DNA from: Ensifer adhaerens
Lineage (GTDB): Bacteria > Pseudomonadota > Alphaproteobacteria > Rhizobiales > Rhizobiaceae
DNA: 64,000 bases
Direction of reading: 5' to 3'
Assembly: GCF_013283195.1 (NCBI RefSeq)
Contig: NZ_JABEKT010000001.1
Coordinates: 1,152,795-1,216,794, forward strand
Each line of letters begins with the position of its first letter. Position 1 is the stretch's first letter. The position numbers were made by a program, and so were the translations under genes. A model generated the notes under the pieces. It had not been told where the DNA came from, made no database searches, and saw only the letters and a program-made list of their open reading frames with translations. This document shows, in pieces, positions 1 to 7,934 of this stretch.

Positions 1-654
1 ATCCTGACGCTGATCGACCCGGCGACGTCGGGTGATCTGCTGATCGATGGCAACAAGATCGACATCACCAAGGGCGACCTGACGCCGGAGATGCGCCGCA
101 AGGTGCAGATCGTCTTCCAGAACCCCTATGGCTCGCTCAACCCGCGCCAGAAGATCGGCGACATCTTGACCGAACCACTGATCATCAACACCAAAACCCC
201 CGCTGACGAACGTCGCGAGCGGGGGATGGCGATGCTGAAGAAGGTCGGTCTCGACGAGAAACACTACAATCGTTACCCGCACATGTTCTCGGGCGGCCAG
301 CGCCAGCGCATCGCTATTGCGCGCGCGCTGATGCTCAACCCGAAGCTTCTGGTGCTGGACGAGCCGGTTTCGGCGCTCGACCTGTCGGTTCAGGCGCAGG
401 TGTTGAACCTGCTCGCGGATCTGCAGGACGAGTTCCAGCTGACTTACGTCTTCATCAGTCACGATCTCTCGGTGGTGCGCTACATCGCTGACGACGTGAT
501 GGTGATGTATTTCGGCGAGGCGGTTGAATACGGCAGCCGCGACGAAGTCTTCGCCGATCCGAAGCACAGCTACACCAAGACGCTGTTTGCCGCGACGCCG
601 CGCGCCGACGTTGCCAGCATCAAGGCACGGCTTGCCAAGAAGCAGGCAGCCTGA
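1..654 (+). CDS. ABC transporter ATP-binding protein, dipeptide/oligopeptide type (5' end outside window)
   Basis: This is the C-terminal ~217 residues of an ATPase that powers an oligopeptide-type ABC importer at the cytoplasmic face of the inner membrane. The frame is open from base 1, so the N-terminus with the Walker A motif lies outside the window. Visible motifs are the Q-loop region (VFQNPYGSLNPR), the ABC signature (FSGGQRQRIAIARAL), Walker B (LLVLDEPVSALD) and the H-switch (FISHDL). The QNPYGSLNPR form is typical of the DppF/OppF subfamily. A hairpin terminator follows at 686–707, so this is probably the last gene of its operon. The substrate cannot be deduced. Confidence 0.93.
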   Translation: MLTLIDPATSGDLLIDGNKIDITKGDLTPEMRRKVQIVFQNPYGSLNPRQKIGDILTEPLIINTKTPADERRERGMAMLKKVGLDEKHYNRYPHMFSGGQRQRIAIARALMLNPKLLVLDEPVSALDLSVQAQVLNLLADLQDEFQLTYVFISHDLSVVRYIADDVMVMYFGEAVEYGSRDEVFADPKHSYTKTLFAATPRADVASIKARLAKKQAA

Positions 655-685
655 GCCGTCTCGGTGCTGTCTGGCGATACCAGAG

Positions 686-711
686 GCCGGGGAAAGAACT
701 CCCCGGCTTCT
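686..711 (+). terminator. Rho-independent terminator after the ABC ATPase
   Basis: An 8-bp perfect stem GCCGGGGA/TCCCCGGC with a 6-nt loop is followed by TTCTT. It lies 32 nt after the stop codon of the ABC ATPase. Confidence 0.75.
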
Positions 712-832
712 TGGCCTTGCCGGGCCGATGGTGTAGAGCTTTCGCGCCGCCATTCACTTCTCGCCTTCCGGCGGCGGGCAGCCGCTTTTCGGCCGACCAT
801 TCAGCGTTCGGCCCAACTTCAGGAACACGATC

Positions 833-1180
833 ATGGAAATCAAGCGTTTCGAAACCGGCCCCCGGATGAGCCAGGCCGTGGTTTACAACAACACCGTCTA
901 CCTCGCCGGCCAGGTCGGCAATGCCGGTGACGATGTCGTGACCCAGACGAAGCAGGCGCTTGCCGAAGTCGACCGTCTTCTGGCGCTCGCCGGCACCGAC
1001 AAGACCCGCATCCTCTCGGCCACCATCTGGCTCGCCGACATGGCTGACTTCCCGAAGATGAACTCGGTCTGGGATGCCTGGGCACCCCAGGGCAACACCC
1101 CGGCACGCGCGACCGGCGAAGCCAAGCTCGCAACTCCGGAATACCTCGTCGAAGTCATCGTCGTCGCAGCCGCCGCCTAA
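833..1180 (+). CDS. RidA family enamine/imine deaminase (YjgF/YER057c/UK114)
   Basis: A 115-residue protein with the length and layout of RidA proteins, which form cytosolic trimers that hydrolyse reactive enamine/imine intermediates from PLP enzymes. The C-terminal block with PARAT and the pattern LLALAGTDKTRILSATIWLADM fit the family. The PAR arginine matches the conserved substrate-binding arginine of active members. It lies alone between two terminators. RidA-like proteins have diverged and some have other roles, so the substrate is unknown. The MEIKRFE start is the usual family start. Confidence 0.9.
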   Translation: MEIKRFETGPRMSQAVVYNNTVYLAGQVGNAGDDVVTQTKQALAEVDRLLALAGTDKTRILSATIWLADMADFPKMNSVWDAWAPQGNTPARATGEAKLATPEYLVEVIVVAAAA

Positions 1181-1264
1181 GGCACGGCAATCGCATCTGA
1201 AATATTGCGACGCGCTTTCAGTCGCTTGCCAAAACCGAGCGGTCTTGCCGCCACACTGCATCTC

Positions 1265-1300
1265 CGCCGCCGTGCCCTGCGCACGGCGGCGTTTTCTTTT
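1265..1300 (+). terminator. Strong Rho-independent terminator after the RidA gene
   Basis: An 11-bp perfect stem CGCCGCCGTGC/GCACGGCGGCG with a 5-nt loop is followed by TTTTCTTTT. It lies 85 nt downstream of the RidA stop. Confidence 0.9.
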
Positions 1301-1390
1301 GCCGGACCTGCCCCGCATTCCCTCGTGCAGGAACCATTCGCCAGTCTGCACGTTTACCTTCAGTTCCACAAAAACATGGGAGGGCATTCG

Positions 1391-1561
1391 ATGCTCTACT
1401 GGCTGCCGCGGATCTGCGTGCTTGCTTTCGCAGGTCTATTGATTGGTTTCGGCTTCGTCCCGGACACCGCTACCGGCGTAGCGCACACGCTGCTCGTCAT
1501 CGTCCTCGGTCTCGGGCTCTTGTCGCTGACCTTGCACGTGTTCCCACCGGAACGACACTGA
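1391..1561 (+). CDS. Small two-helix membrane protein, unknown function
   Basis: A 56-residue hydrophobic protein with two predicted transmembrane segments (about residues 5–22 and 31–50) and a short hydrophilic tail. The ATG at 1391 is preceded by a clear GGGAGGG ribosome binding site, which is why this start is preferred to upstream in-frame codons. It lies just after the RidA terminator and before the AI-2E transporter gene. I do not recognise a named family. It resembles the many tiny inner-membrane proteins of rhizobia in size and composition. Confidence 0.6.
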   Translation: MLYWLPRICVLAFAGLLIGFGFVPDTATGVAHTLLVIVLGLGLLSLTLHVFPPERH

Positions 1562-1615
1562 ACGACGAGGTACGCCGACAGGTGTCCGCGTGACAAAAAG
1601 AGGCGAGGGACGGCA

Positions 1616-2746
1616 TTGGATACATCCGGCCACACGGCTGCTTACTACAAGCTGAAACGCATCGCCGAGGAGGAAACGGCCACGGCCGAAGCGGCCTTGC
1701 CCGCTGAACCGAAGCGGGACGGCATCGATTTGATGGTCGCCTGGAGCATCATCGGCCTGTTCGTGATTGCCGGGTCGGCCGCCGTCTACTCGATGGAAAC
1801 GATTCTGATGCCGATCACGCTGGCCGTCGTCGTCGGTATCGTGCTCGGGCGCGCGGCCGACAGCCTGTCAAAGTTCGGCCTGCCGCCAATCATCGGCGGG
1901 CTGCTGCTGGCGCTCGTCTTCGTGCTTGGTCTTGCATCGGTGGTCAGCGTCCTGCTCGGACCGATCACGGAGCTGGCGCAAAAGGCGCCGGCCCTGGCGG
2001 AGGGGGTGGTCGAGCGCGTGCTGCCGTTCATCGAACGCTTCGAGTGGCTCCGCCTGGCGGTGGCGAAAGGCACCGGCAGCGAAGCACTCGCTGATACCGT
2101 CATGAAAAATGCTGCCCCTGTGCTCGGCGCCGTCGCCGGCGGGCTGACGCCCGCTTTGGTCCAGACATTGATTTTTCTGGCAGCACTCGGGCTGTTCCTG
2201 CTGGGGCGCCTGCATTTGCGCAGAACCATCATTCTTGCCTTTACCAGCCGAGAAAGACGCCTGAGCACGATCCGGATCATGAACGCGATCGAAACCGCCT
2301 TGGCACAGTATTTTTCGATAGCAAGCCTGATCTATCTGGCCCTCGGCGTCGTCACCATGATCATCGCGCTGGTCGGCGGCTTGGCCATGCCGCCGCTTTG
2401 GGGGCTGTTCGCCTTCGTCTCCAGCTTCATTCCTTATCTCGGCGTTACAATGATGACGCTGGCGCTGCTCGTCGGCGGGCTGATGACGCATGACGCCATT
2501 CTGCTGGCGTTGGCGCCGGCTGCCACGTTCTTCGTGGTTCATCTCGTCATGGAAAATCTGGTGATACCGTCGATCCTGGGCAACAGGCTCGAGGTCAACC
2601 CGTTCCTCGTCTTCGTCGCCATCATCTTCTGGACATGGATGTGGGGCGCGGTCGGCGCCATGCTGGCGCTGCCCTTGTCGCTGATCGCCATGACGATTTT
2701 CGAAGAGGTGCGCGAGCAGCCGCCCGAACGGCAGCTGCCGGCATGA
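1616..2746 (+). CDS. AI-2E family transporter (TqsA/YdiK-like permease)
   Basis: A 376-residue polytopic membrane protein of the AI-2 exporter (PF01594-type) family. The first ~40 residues are hydrophilic. Paired helices (about 44–100), a long soluble loop and a C-terminal helix bundle follow, which is the usual layout. The C-terminal part, with FIPYLGV and a long hydrophobic block ending in EEVREQ, is characteristic. The start is a TTG at 1616 preceded by GAGGCGAGGGA; an ATG at 1733 would cut off the hydrophilic leader. Members export diverse small molecules or exchange Na+/H+, so the substrate is not assigned. Confidence 0.88.
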   Translation: MDTSGHTAAYYKLKRIAEEETATAEAALPAEPKRDGIDLMVAWSIIGLFVIAGSAAVYSMETILMPITLAVVVGIVLGRAADSLSKFGLPPIIGGLLLALVFVLGLASVVSVLLGPITELAQKAPALAEGVVERVLPFIERFEWLRLAVAKGTGSEALADTVMKNAAPVLGAVAGGLTPALVQTLIFLAALGLFLLGRLHLRRTIILAFTSRERRLSTIRIMNAIETALAQYFSIASLIYLALGVVTMIIALVGGLAMPPLWGLFAFVSSFIPYLGVTMMTLALLVGGLMTHDAILLALAPAATFFVVHLVMENLVIPSILGNRLEVNPFLVFVAIIFWTWMWGAVGAMLALPLSLIAMTIFEEVREQPPERQLPA

Positions 2747-2764
2747 TGCGCCCGAGCTGTGTAA

Positions 2765-3562
2765 TTATCCGCGGGTCGAGCGGGCGTGTTCGTCGAAGAA
2801 AAGCGCTTGGCTGATCAGCGCCTTGACCATATCCGGATTGAAGGGCTTGGTCACCAGGAAGGCCGGTTCCGGCCGCTTGCCGGTCAGCAGCCGCTCGGGG
2901 AAGGCGGTGATGAAGATCACCGGCACTGCCGCGTCCTTCAGGATCTCGTTGACGGCGTCGATGCCCGAGCTGCCGTCGGCAAGCTGGATGTCGGCCAGCA
3001 CCATCTTCGGGGCCGTCTTGTGATAGAGATCGAGCGCTTCCTTGTGCGTGCGGGCGATGCCGGTCACGCGATGGCCGAGGCTCGTCACCATGTCCTCGAT
3101 ATCAAGTGCGATCAGCGGTTCGTCTTCGATGATCAGAACTTCGGTTGCCACCTGGCGCGATATGTCTTCAGAAGCAACCGTCAGCAGCTTGGAAAACGCC
3201 GCCTGGCTCTGCCCCATGATCTCGGCGGCATCGGCAATCGAGAAGCCCTCGACCGAGACGAGCAGAAAGGCTTGGCGCGCTGCGGGCGCGATCAGCGAAA
3301 GATTGGCCGCTGCCTGCTGCTCCCAGGCGAAGGGAGAGACGTTCCCGGTCCGGTCGATGGAGACTTTCTCGAACAGCGAGCAGAACAGCTTATAGAGGGA
3401 GATCCGGTCGTTGGAACCGTCGGGAAAAAGGCTGATGTCTTCGATCAGCGCTTCCAGAACTGCAGCCACATAACCGTCGCCGGCAGCCTGCGAACCGGTA
3501 ACGGCGCGGGAGTAACGGCGCAGAAAGGGAAGGTGTGGCGCAATACGGGTCGAAAGTGACAT
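2765..3562 (-). CDS. phyR: PhyR-type response regulator with sigma-like domain (general stress response)
   Basis: A 265-residue protein with the PhyR architecture. An N-terminal EcfG-sigma-like domain (about residues 1–135, beginning MSLSTRIAPHLPFLRRY) is followed by a receiver domain (about 145–262) with LADIQL carrying the phosphoacceptor Asp and a conserved VTKPF lysine. In alphaproteobacteria, phosphorylated PhyR binds the anti-sigma factor NepR and so frees the sigma factor EcfG. The start at 3562 matches the family N-terminus; the longer in-frame extension has no family support. It is divergent from nepR at 3728. No ecfG lies next to the pair, unlike the common arrangement, so this may be the accessory copy (as with rsiA2/rsiB2 in Sinorhizobium); that is inference. 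Confidence 0.92.
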   Translation of the reverse strand: MSLSTRIAPHLPFLRRYSRAVTGSQAAGDGYVAAVLEALIEDISLFPDGSNDRISLYKLFCSLFEKVSIDRTGNVSPFAWEQQAAANLSLIAPAARQAFLLVSVEGFSIADAAEIMGQSQAAFSKLLTVASEDISRQVATEVLIIEDEPLIALDIEDMVTSLGHRVTGIARTHKEALDLYHKTAPKMVLADIQLADGSSGIDAVNEILKDAAVPVIFITAFPERLLTGKRPEPAFLVTKPFNPDMVKALISQALFFDEHARSTRG

Positions 3563-3727
3563 TAAGTACTTCCTTGGGTCTGATGTGATTCGCTTGTTTT
3601 CTGAGGACAATGGACATCCCGCGAAAGACGTGAATGTTTTGAACACGTTTTTCGGCCTATGGGAAGCTGGCAACAGCGATGCGCGCTCGAGGTGTTTCGA
3701 GCGCCGTGCGACGTGGGGATAGGTGGG

Positions 3728-3946
3728 ATGGAAGATCCTGTGGACGAACGCAGTGCCAAGGAGGGCGGAAGAGCGAAGGCCGAAAGCGGTTTGGATCCGA
3801 ATGGCTTGATTGGCTCGAAACTGAAGGCGCTCTATCGGGCTATCGAACAGGAGCCCGTACCCGACCTCTTCATCGACCTTTTGCAAAAGCTGGATGATGC
3901 CGAGGCGCGCACGCGGGTCGACGAGACGCTTTCGTCAAAGGCATGA
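3728..3946 (+). CDS. nepR: NepR-type anti-sigma factor
   Basis: A 72-residue protein whose middle and C-terminal part (IGSKLKALYRAIEQEPVP then DLLQKLD) matches the NepR core that wraps around EcfG or around PhyR's sigma-like domain. The disordered, charged N-terminus is normal for the family. The ATG at 3728 is preceded by a GGGGATAGGTGGG purine-rich site. It is divergent from phyR across 165 bp, and a bidirectional hairpin at 3960–3981 follows it. The expected downstream ecfG/rpoE gene is absent; the next gene is a convergent lipoprotein. Confidence 0.9.
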   Translation: MEDPVDERSAKEGGRAKAESGLDPNGLIGSKLKALYRAIEQEPVPDLFIDLLQKLDDAEARTRVDETLSSKA

Positions 3947-3959
3947 GCCCAAGACATGA

Positions 3960-3981
3960 GAAACGGGCCAAAGCCCGTTTC
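3960..3981. terminator. Bidirectional hairpin between nepR and the convergent lipoprotein gene
   Basis: A 9-bp perfect stem GAAACGGGC/GCCCGTTTC with loop CAAA lies between two convergent stop codons. It can serve both genes. Confidence 0.75.
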
Positions 3982-4007
3982 CCGCGCTCTCTCGAAACGT
4001 TTTTGCC

Positions 4008-4256
4008 TTAGCAGGCGGCTTCGTAGCGGCGGCCGTAGCGGTCGCGGTAGATGCAGCGCCCAGGCTCATTGGCGTTACCGATGAGCGCACCGGCGACACC
4101 GCCGACGGCGGCACCCACGGCAGCGCCTCTGACATTGCCTGTTGCGGCACCGCCGATGATCGCACCGCCGGTCGCGCCGATCGCCGCACCCTTCTCCGTT
4201 TGCGTGCAGGCCGCGAGGGGGAGGATCAGGCTTGCTACAATAAGTATCTTCTTCAT
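4008..4256 (-). CDS. Glycine-zipper lipoprotein (YMGG-like)
   Basis: An 82-residue small lipoprotein. Residues 1–17 form a signal peptide ending in the lipobox LAAC. Residues ~24–62 are Gly/Ala-rich GxxxG repeats of the glycine-zipper type, and the C-terminus carries a Cys-containing RCIYRDRYGRRYEAAC tail. Such proteins are anchored in the outer or inner membrane, and members have been linked to envelope stress. An AGGA site lies upstream of the ATG at 4256. The precise role is unknown. Confidence 0.82.
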   Translation of the reverse strand: MKKILIVASLILPLAACTQTEKGAAIGATGGAIIGGAATGNVRGAAVGAAVGGVAGALIGNANEPGRCIYRDRYGRRYEAAC

Positions 4257-4799
4257 GACGCGTTCCTATCCGAGGTTTTCTTTGTTGGACATTGAAGGAT
4301 GCATTCGGCCTAGGCCGTTTGCGGGGAATGAGGACGAACAGAATGACGACAATGAGGCCGCTCACCGAGGCAGGCGCCCGTTGTCGACACCAGCCCTGAC
4401 CCGAGCCTCACGATCAACTTAGCGGCCTTTGGTTTGCTCGCAACGGGCGGGAATGCACCGCTCATCAATGTCTCCCTGTGTGGTATCGCTGCGGGCGCAG
4501 CGCTTGTTATTGCTATGGAAACGACGATCACGCCGATTTGTTCCATTGGGCGAAGTCTTCCTGGAACTTGCCGTCGATCCGGCGTTTTGGCGGGTGGTCC
4601 GCAGCAACCGCCCGCAGACGTGCCCGACGCCCCGTTCCGCCCGACAATGCCCAGGCCGTTACCCATCGTACCGACGTGAAAGGCCGCGCCGAATGCGCAG
4701 GGCCCAGCGAGGTTACGACAAAATTTCGGTCCGACCGATGGAACTTCATACGGTCCATGATCGTTTGCTTATGAAGTTTTTGATCGAAGGAGCATGCGA
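4257..4799. other. Intergenic stretch with no convincing gene
   Basis: Several short overlapping open frames exist on both strands here, but none has a good ribosome binding site, recognisable family or consistent rhizobial codon use. The frame through 4353–4679 encodes an Ala/Pro-rich peptide with no ATG near its start, so a decayed exported protein is possible but not supported. Confidence 0.5.
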
Positions 4800-5123
4800 A
4801 TGGAACATATCGCTGCCATCATGGTCCTCGTCGGCTGCATGCAGGGCGGTACCGCCTGCCGTGAGGTCCCGACACCGGTCGTCGGTTTTGAAACCGTCGA
4901 AGAATGTCACGAATTGCTTTCGCCATCGATCGAAGAGGTCGGGAAGGTGTTCAAGGGCGCCTACGGCCAATGCGCCGAAGTGGATCCGGCCCTGTTCGTC
5001 GAAGCCGCAACGATCGAGTGGCGGATCACGCCGTCACGCCAGCTCGAAGTCAAAGTGATTGCTGACGACAGCCCCTACGTTGTTGCCACACGCACGGACG
5101 ATAAGCCCAAACTCCGCAACTGA
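4800..5123 (+). CDS. Small exported hypothetical protein
   Basis: A 107-residue protein with a hydrophobic N-terminus (about residues 3–15, MEHIAAIMVLVGCMQGGTAC). This could be a signal peptide, or a lipoprotein signal with Cys near position 14 or 20. Four or more cysteines (in CMQGGTAC, ECHEL and QCAEV) suggest disulfides in the periplasm. The ATG at 4800 is chosen because GGAG lies 7 nt upstream; the ATG at 4794 sits too close to it. No family is recognised. It is monocistronic between two gene-poor gaps. Confidence 0.6.
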   Translation: MEHIAAIMVLVGCMQGGTACREVPTPVVGFETVEECHELLSPSIEEVGKVFKGAYGQCAEVDPALFVEAATIEWRITPSRQLEVKVIADDSPYVVATRTDDKPKLRN

Positions 5124-5276
5124 ACTTGCAATCGAGAAGTGCGACGACCTCCGCCGCTTTATGTCGCTGGCAAGAGTGTCTCACAGCCATGCAGAACGAA
5201 AAACAAACGCCGCTGCGGTAATCAAGCGCAGCAGCGTTTGCTTTTGTGGTCTTTGCAAAGAGCAGTTGCGCAGCAA

Positions 5277-5471
5277 CTATCTCTTCGGTTTGGGCTCGGT
5301 CTTTTTCAGTTTTTCAAGAAGACTGTCCAAGTTTTTGCTCTGTTTGTCTGCGTTGTGTGCGTAGAGATCACGCATCGTTCTACCGATGTGAAGATTACTG
5401 TCCGGCCGTTCGGCGTTTCGGCGTGCCGTTTCAGCCGCGGACTTCCAGATATGTGACATTGGCATCTTCAT
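5277..5471 (-). CDS. Small basic hypothetical protein
   Basis: A 64-residue, charged, probably helical cytoplasmic protein. No family is recognised. Its C-terminal half has the spacing IGxxxxxLY...LLEKL, which superficially resembles the core of NepR (IGSKLKALY...LLQKL) encoded at 3728–3946. With so short a match this may be chance. The ribosome binding site is weak, so the gene itself is only moderately supported. Confidence 0.4.
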   Translation of the reverse strand: MKMPMSHIWKSAAETARRNAERPDSNLHIGRTMRDLYAHNADKQSKNLDSLLEKLKKTEPKPKR

Positions 5472-5701
5472 GTCGAACCTGCTTTATTCCTTGAGGGAAC
5501 AACGTAGGACTATCTCGAAGGTTCCTGGCGGAATTCGTCTCGGCTGTGCCATTTCGAAACTGATTTGACGATCGTGGTTAATAGATCGTTTCGATCCTCA
5601 TTTGGCAGGGTCGAAGATTTTTTCCATCATTACGGATGCGCCGGAACAAAGTCCGGGATCATGACGTTTCTTCTCCAGCGACGCACACAAGGAGATATCC
5701 T

Positions 5702-5866
5702 ATGCTTTACTACGCTCTCGTCTTTCTGGTGGTGGCGATTATCGCCGGTGTACTTGGTTTTGGCGGTATTGCTGGCGCTTCTGCAGGTATCGCGCAGATC
5801 CTGTTCTTCCTGTTCCTCGCCTTCCTGGTGATCTCGCTGGTCGCAGGTTTGATGCGCAGGACGTGA
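5702..5866 (+). CDS. DUF1328 family small membrane protein (YtjA-like)
   Basis: A 54-residue two-helix membrane protein that starts [20 protein letters not shown] and contains [15 protein letters not shown], the hallmark of DUF1328. These inner-membrane proteins are widespread in proteobacteria and of unknown function; several are stress induced. The ATG at 5702 is preceded by AAGGAGATATCC, a strong ribosome binding site that rules out the upstream in-frame starts. A hairpin terminator follows. Confidence 0.85.
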   Translation: MLYYALVFLVVAIIAGVLGFGGIAGASAGIAQILFFLFLAFLVISLVAGLMRRT

Positions 5867-5898
5867 TCCAGGGAGCGATCCTCTCGCCGGACATGAAC

Positions 5899-5930
5899 AA
5901 GGGACGAATGTCGAAAGACTTCGTCCCTTT
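5899..5930 (+). terminator. Hairpin terminator after the DUF1328 gene
   Basis: A 10-bp stem AAGGGACGAA/TTCGTCCCTT with an 11-nt loop ends in TTT. It is 32 nt downstream of the stop. Confidence 0.7.
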
Positions 5931-6031
5931 CGCGTGTTCGGTCACGGTCCGCGACATCCCTTGCCCTCACAGATGTGCTTGGCTATTCATGCCGAAACGG
6001 ATCTGACGCGCACCAAAGGAATGCGAACACC

Positions 6032-6535
6032 ATGAAATCGCTGGAGCTCCTCGTAGAGCGGATCATCTTGTCCAGTCGCTGGCTGCTGGTCATCTTCTAT
6101 CTCGGGCTTGTTGCAGCATTGGGACTCTACGGAATCTCGTTCATGTACAAGCTCGCGAAGATTGCCGGCATGGTTTTCGTCTACGACGATGCCCAGATGA
6201 TCCTGGCGATGCTCGGGCTGATCGATGCCGCGCTGGTGGCGAGCCTGATCGTCATGGTGATGATCTCGGGATACGAGAATTTCGTCAGCCGCTTCGACGA
6301 GGCCGACGCCGAGGTCTCCTTCCTTGGCAAGCTCGATGCCGGCAGCCTGAAGATCAAGGTTGCCTCGTCGATTGTCGCGATTTCGTCTATCCATCTTCTG
6401 CAGATCTTCCTCAATACGCAGCAATATACAAACCAGCAGCTGATGTGGGCGACGATCATGCACCTTGCCTTCGTGGTTTCGGCAGTTCTGCTCGGCTATC
6501 TCGAGCAGATCATGACTGGACTGAAGAAGAAGTAG
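6032..6535 (+). CDS. UPF0114 family membrane protein (YqhA-like, TIGR00645 type)
   Basis: A 167-residue inner-membrane protein that begins with the conserved LVERIILSSRWLLVIFYLGL and contains ILAMLGLIDAALVASLIVMVMISGYENFVSRFD, which is diagnostic of UPF0114. Three to four transmembrane helices are visible. The function is not established. The start at 6032 matches family starts and is preceded by AAAGGAATGCGAACACC. It lies 63 bp upstream of the DadA-like oxidoreductase and may be co-transcribed with it. Confidence 0.88.
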   Translation: MKSLELLVERIILSSRWLLVIFYLGLVAALGLYGISFMYKLAKIAGMVFVYDDAQMILAMLGLIDAALVASLIVMVMISGYENFVSRFDEADAEVSFLGKLDAGSLKIKVASSIVAISSIHLLQIFLNTQQYTNQQLMWATIMHLAFVVSAVLLGYLEQIMTGLKKK

Positions 6536-6598
6536 CGTTTGGCCCCGGCGGCGAATGGCGCCGTGGCCGGTAGGGATCGAGGAGCGAGGCAGTGGGAT

Positions 6599-7852
6599 AT
6601 GAAGACTGACGTAGTGGTTCTCGGCGCCGGCATCGTCGGCATATCCACCGCCATCCACCTGGCGCGGCGCGGCAAATCGGTGGTGCTGCTCGATCGCCGC
6701 GGTGCAGGCGAAGAAACATCCTACGGCAATGCCGGGCTCATCCAGCGCGAGGGTGTGTTTCCCTACGGTTTCCCGCATGATTTCGGAGCGCTGTTCCGCT
6801 ACGCGCTCAACAACACCATCGATGCGCATTACCACATCCGCGCCTTGCCGGGCCTGGTGCCGTTCCTGGCGCGCTACTGGTGGCATTCGGGTTTCACCCA
6901 GCACCAGCGTATCGCCCACATGTATGCCCCGCTGATCGAACATTCGATCGTCGAGCATGAGGATCTCATCAACGCATCCGGCGCCGGCGACCTGATCCGC
7001 AAGGACGGCTGGATGAAGGTCTTCCGCACAGAGAAGGAACGCGACGCCGCCTACAAGGATGCGGAGAAACTGTCGGCCGGTTTCGGCGTCAATCACCAGA
7101 AGCTCTCGACCAGCGAATTGAAGACGATCGAGCCTTCCATCAAGGCCGATCTCGTCGGCGGCCTGCGCTGGAGCGATCCCTGGTCTATCCGCGATCCGCA
7201 CAGCCTCAACAAGGCTTATCTTGCCTATTTCCAGTCGCTCGGCGGGCGTCTCGTTTCCGGCGACGCGGCAACGGTGGAGCACATCCTTGAAGGCCCAGGC
7301 TGGCGGGTGGCAACGCCCGAAGGTCCGCTTGAGGCGCATGAGGTGGTCGTTGCGCTTGGCCCCTGGGCCGATACCGTGACGCGCAAGCTCGGCTACCACT
7401 TCCCGCTTGCCGTCAAGCGCGGCTATCACATGCACTACGGAACTCAAGAGGGCGCACAGCTCAACAACTGGGTGCTGGACGCGGAGAAGGGCTATTTCCT
7501 GGCGCCGATGCAACGCGGTATCCGCCTGACGACGGGTGCGGAGTTTGCCTGGCGCGATGCGCCGAAAACACCGGTGCAGCTCACCCGCGCCGAGCGCGTG
7601 GCGCGTGAATTCTTCCCGCTGGCGGAGCGCCGCGACGAGGAGCCGTGGATGGGCGCTCGGCCCTGCACGCCCGACATGATGCCGATCATCGGCAAGGCGC
7701 CGCGGCATCAGGGCCTGTGGTTCGCCTTCGGGCATGCCCATCACGGCATGACGCTCGGGCCTGTCACCGGCCGGGCACTCGCCGAAGCCATGACCGGAGA
7801 GAAGACCGTGATCGATATCGCGCCCTATCGGCCAGAGCGCTTCTTCTCCTGA
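6599..7852 (+). CDS. FAD-dependent D-amino acid dehydrogenase-like oxidoreductase (DadA family)
   Basis: A 417-residue flavoprotein of the DAO superfamily. An N-terminal dinucleotide-binding fold (VVVLGAGIVGISTAIHLARRG, residues ~5–25) is followed by the LLDRRGAGEETSYGNAGLIQ pattern seen in DadA proteins. A C-terminal FAD-contact block reads MGARPCTPDMMPIIGKAPRH...GHAHHGMTLGP. DadA-type enzymes deaminate D-amino acids oxidatively at the membrane and feed the quinone pool, but this superfamily also includes sarcosine and hydroxyproline epimer oxidases, so the substrate is open. The ATG at 6599 with upstream GAGGCAGTGGG is chosen. A bidirectional terminator follows. Confidence 0.87.
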   Translation: MKTDVVVLGAGIVGISTAIHLARRGKSVVLLDRRGAGEETSYGNAGLIQREGVFPYGFPHDFGALFRYALNNTIDAHYHIRALPGLVPFLARYWWHSGFTQHQRIAHMYAPLIEHSIVEHEDLINASGAGDLIRKDGWMKVFRTEKERDAAYKDAEKLSAGFGVNHQKLSTSELKTIEPSIKADLVGGLRWSDPWSIRDPHSLNKAYLAYFQSLGGRLVSGDAATVEHILEGPGWRVATPEGPLEAHEVVVALGPWADTVTRKLGYHFPLAVKRGYHMHYGTQEGAQLNNWVLDAEKGYFLAPMQRGIRLTTGAEFAWRDAPKTPVQLTRAERVAREFFPLAERRDEEPWMGARPCTPDMMPIIGKAPRHQGLWFAFGHAHHGMTLGPVTGRALAEAMTGEKTVIDIAPYRPERFFS

Positions 7853-7870
7853 TCGTTGTTCCGATCGACA

Positions 7871-7903
7871 AAAGAGGCCGGAAGCATCGCATCCGGCCTC
7901 TTT
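7871..7903. terminator. Bidirectional terminator between the DadA-like and SDR genes
   Basis: A 12-bp perfect stem AAAGAGGCCGGA/TCCGGCCTCTTT with a 9-nt loop lies between convergent genes. The A/T ends give a U-tract on either strand. Confidence 0.88.
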
Positions 7904-7934
7904 GCATTTGATCTGCATCCGCGCAGATGGCGCT

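Noticed and set aside
3563-3727. EcfG-type promoter (GGAAC–N16/17–CGTT) between phyR and nepR
   Set aside because: I searched both strands by eye and found only mis-spaced partial matches.
4310-4666. Possible 118-residue minus-strand gene in the 4.3–4.8 kb gap
   Set aside because: No ribosome binding site, low complexity and competing frames on both strands; not supportable.
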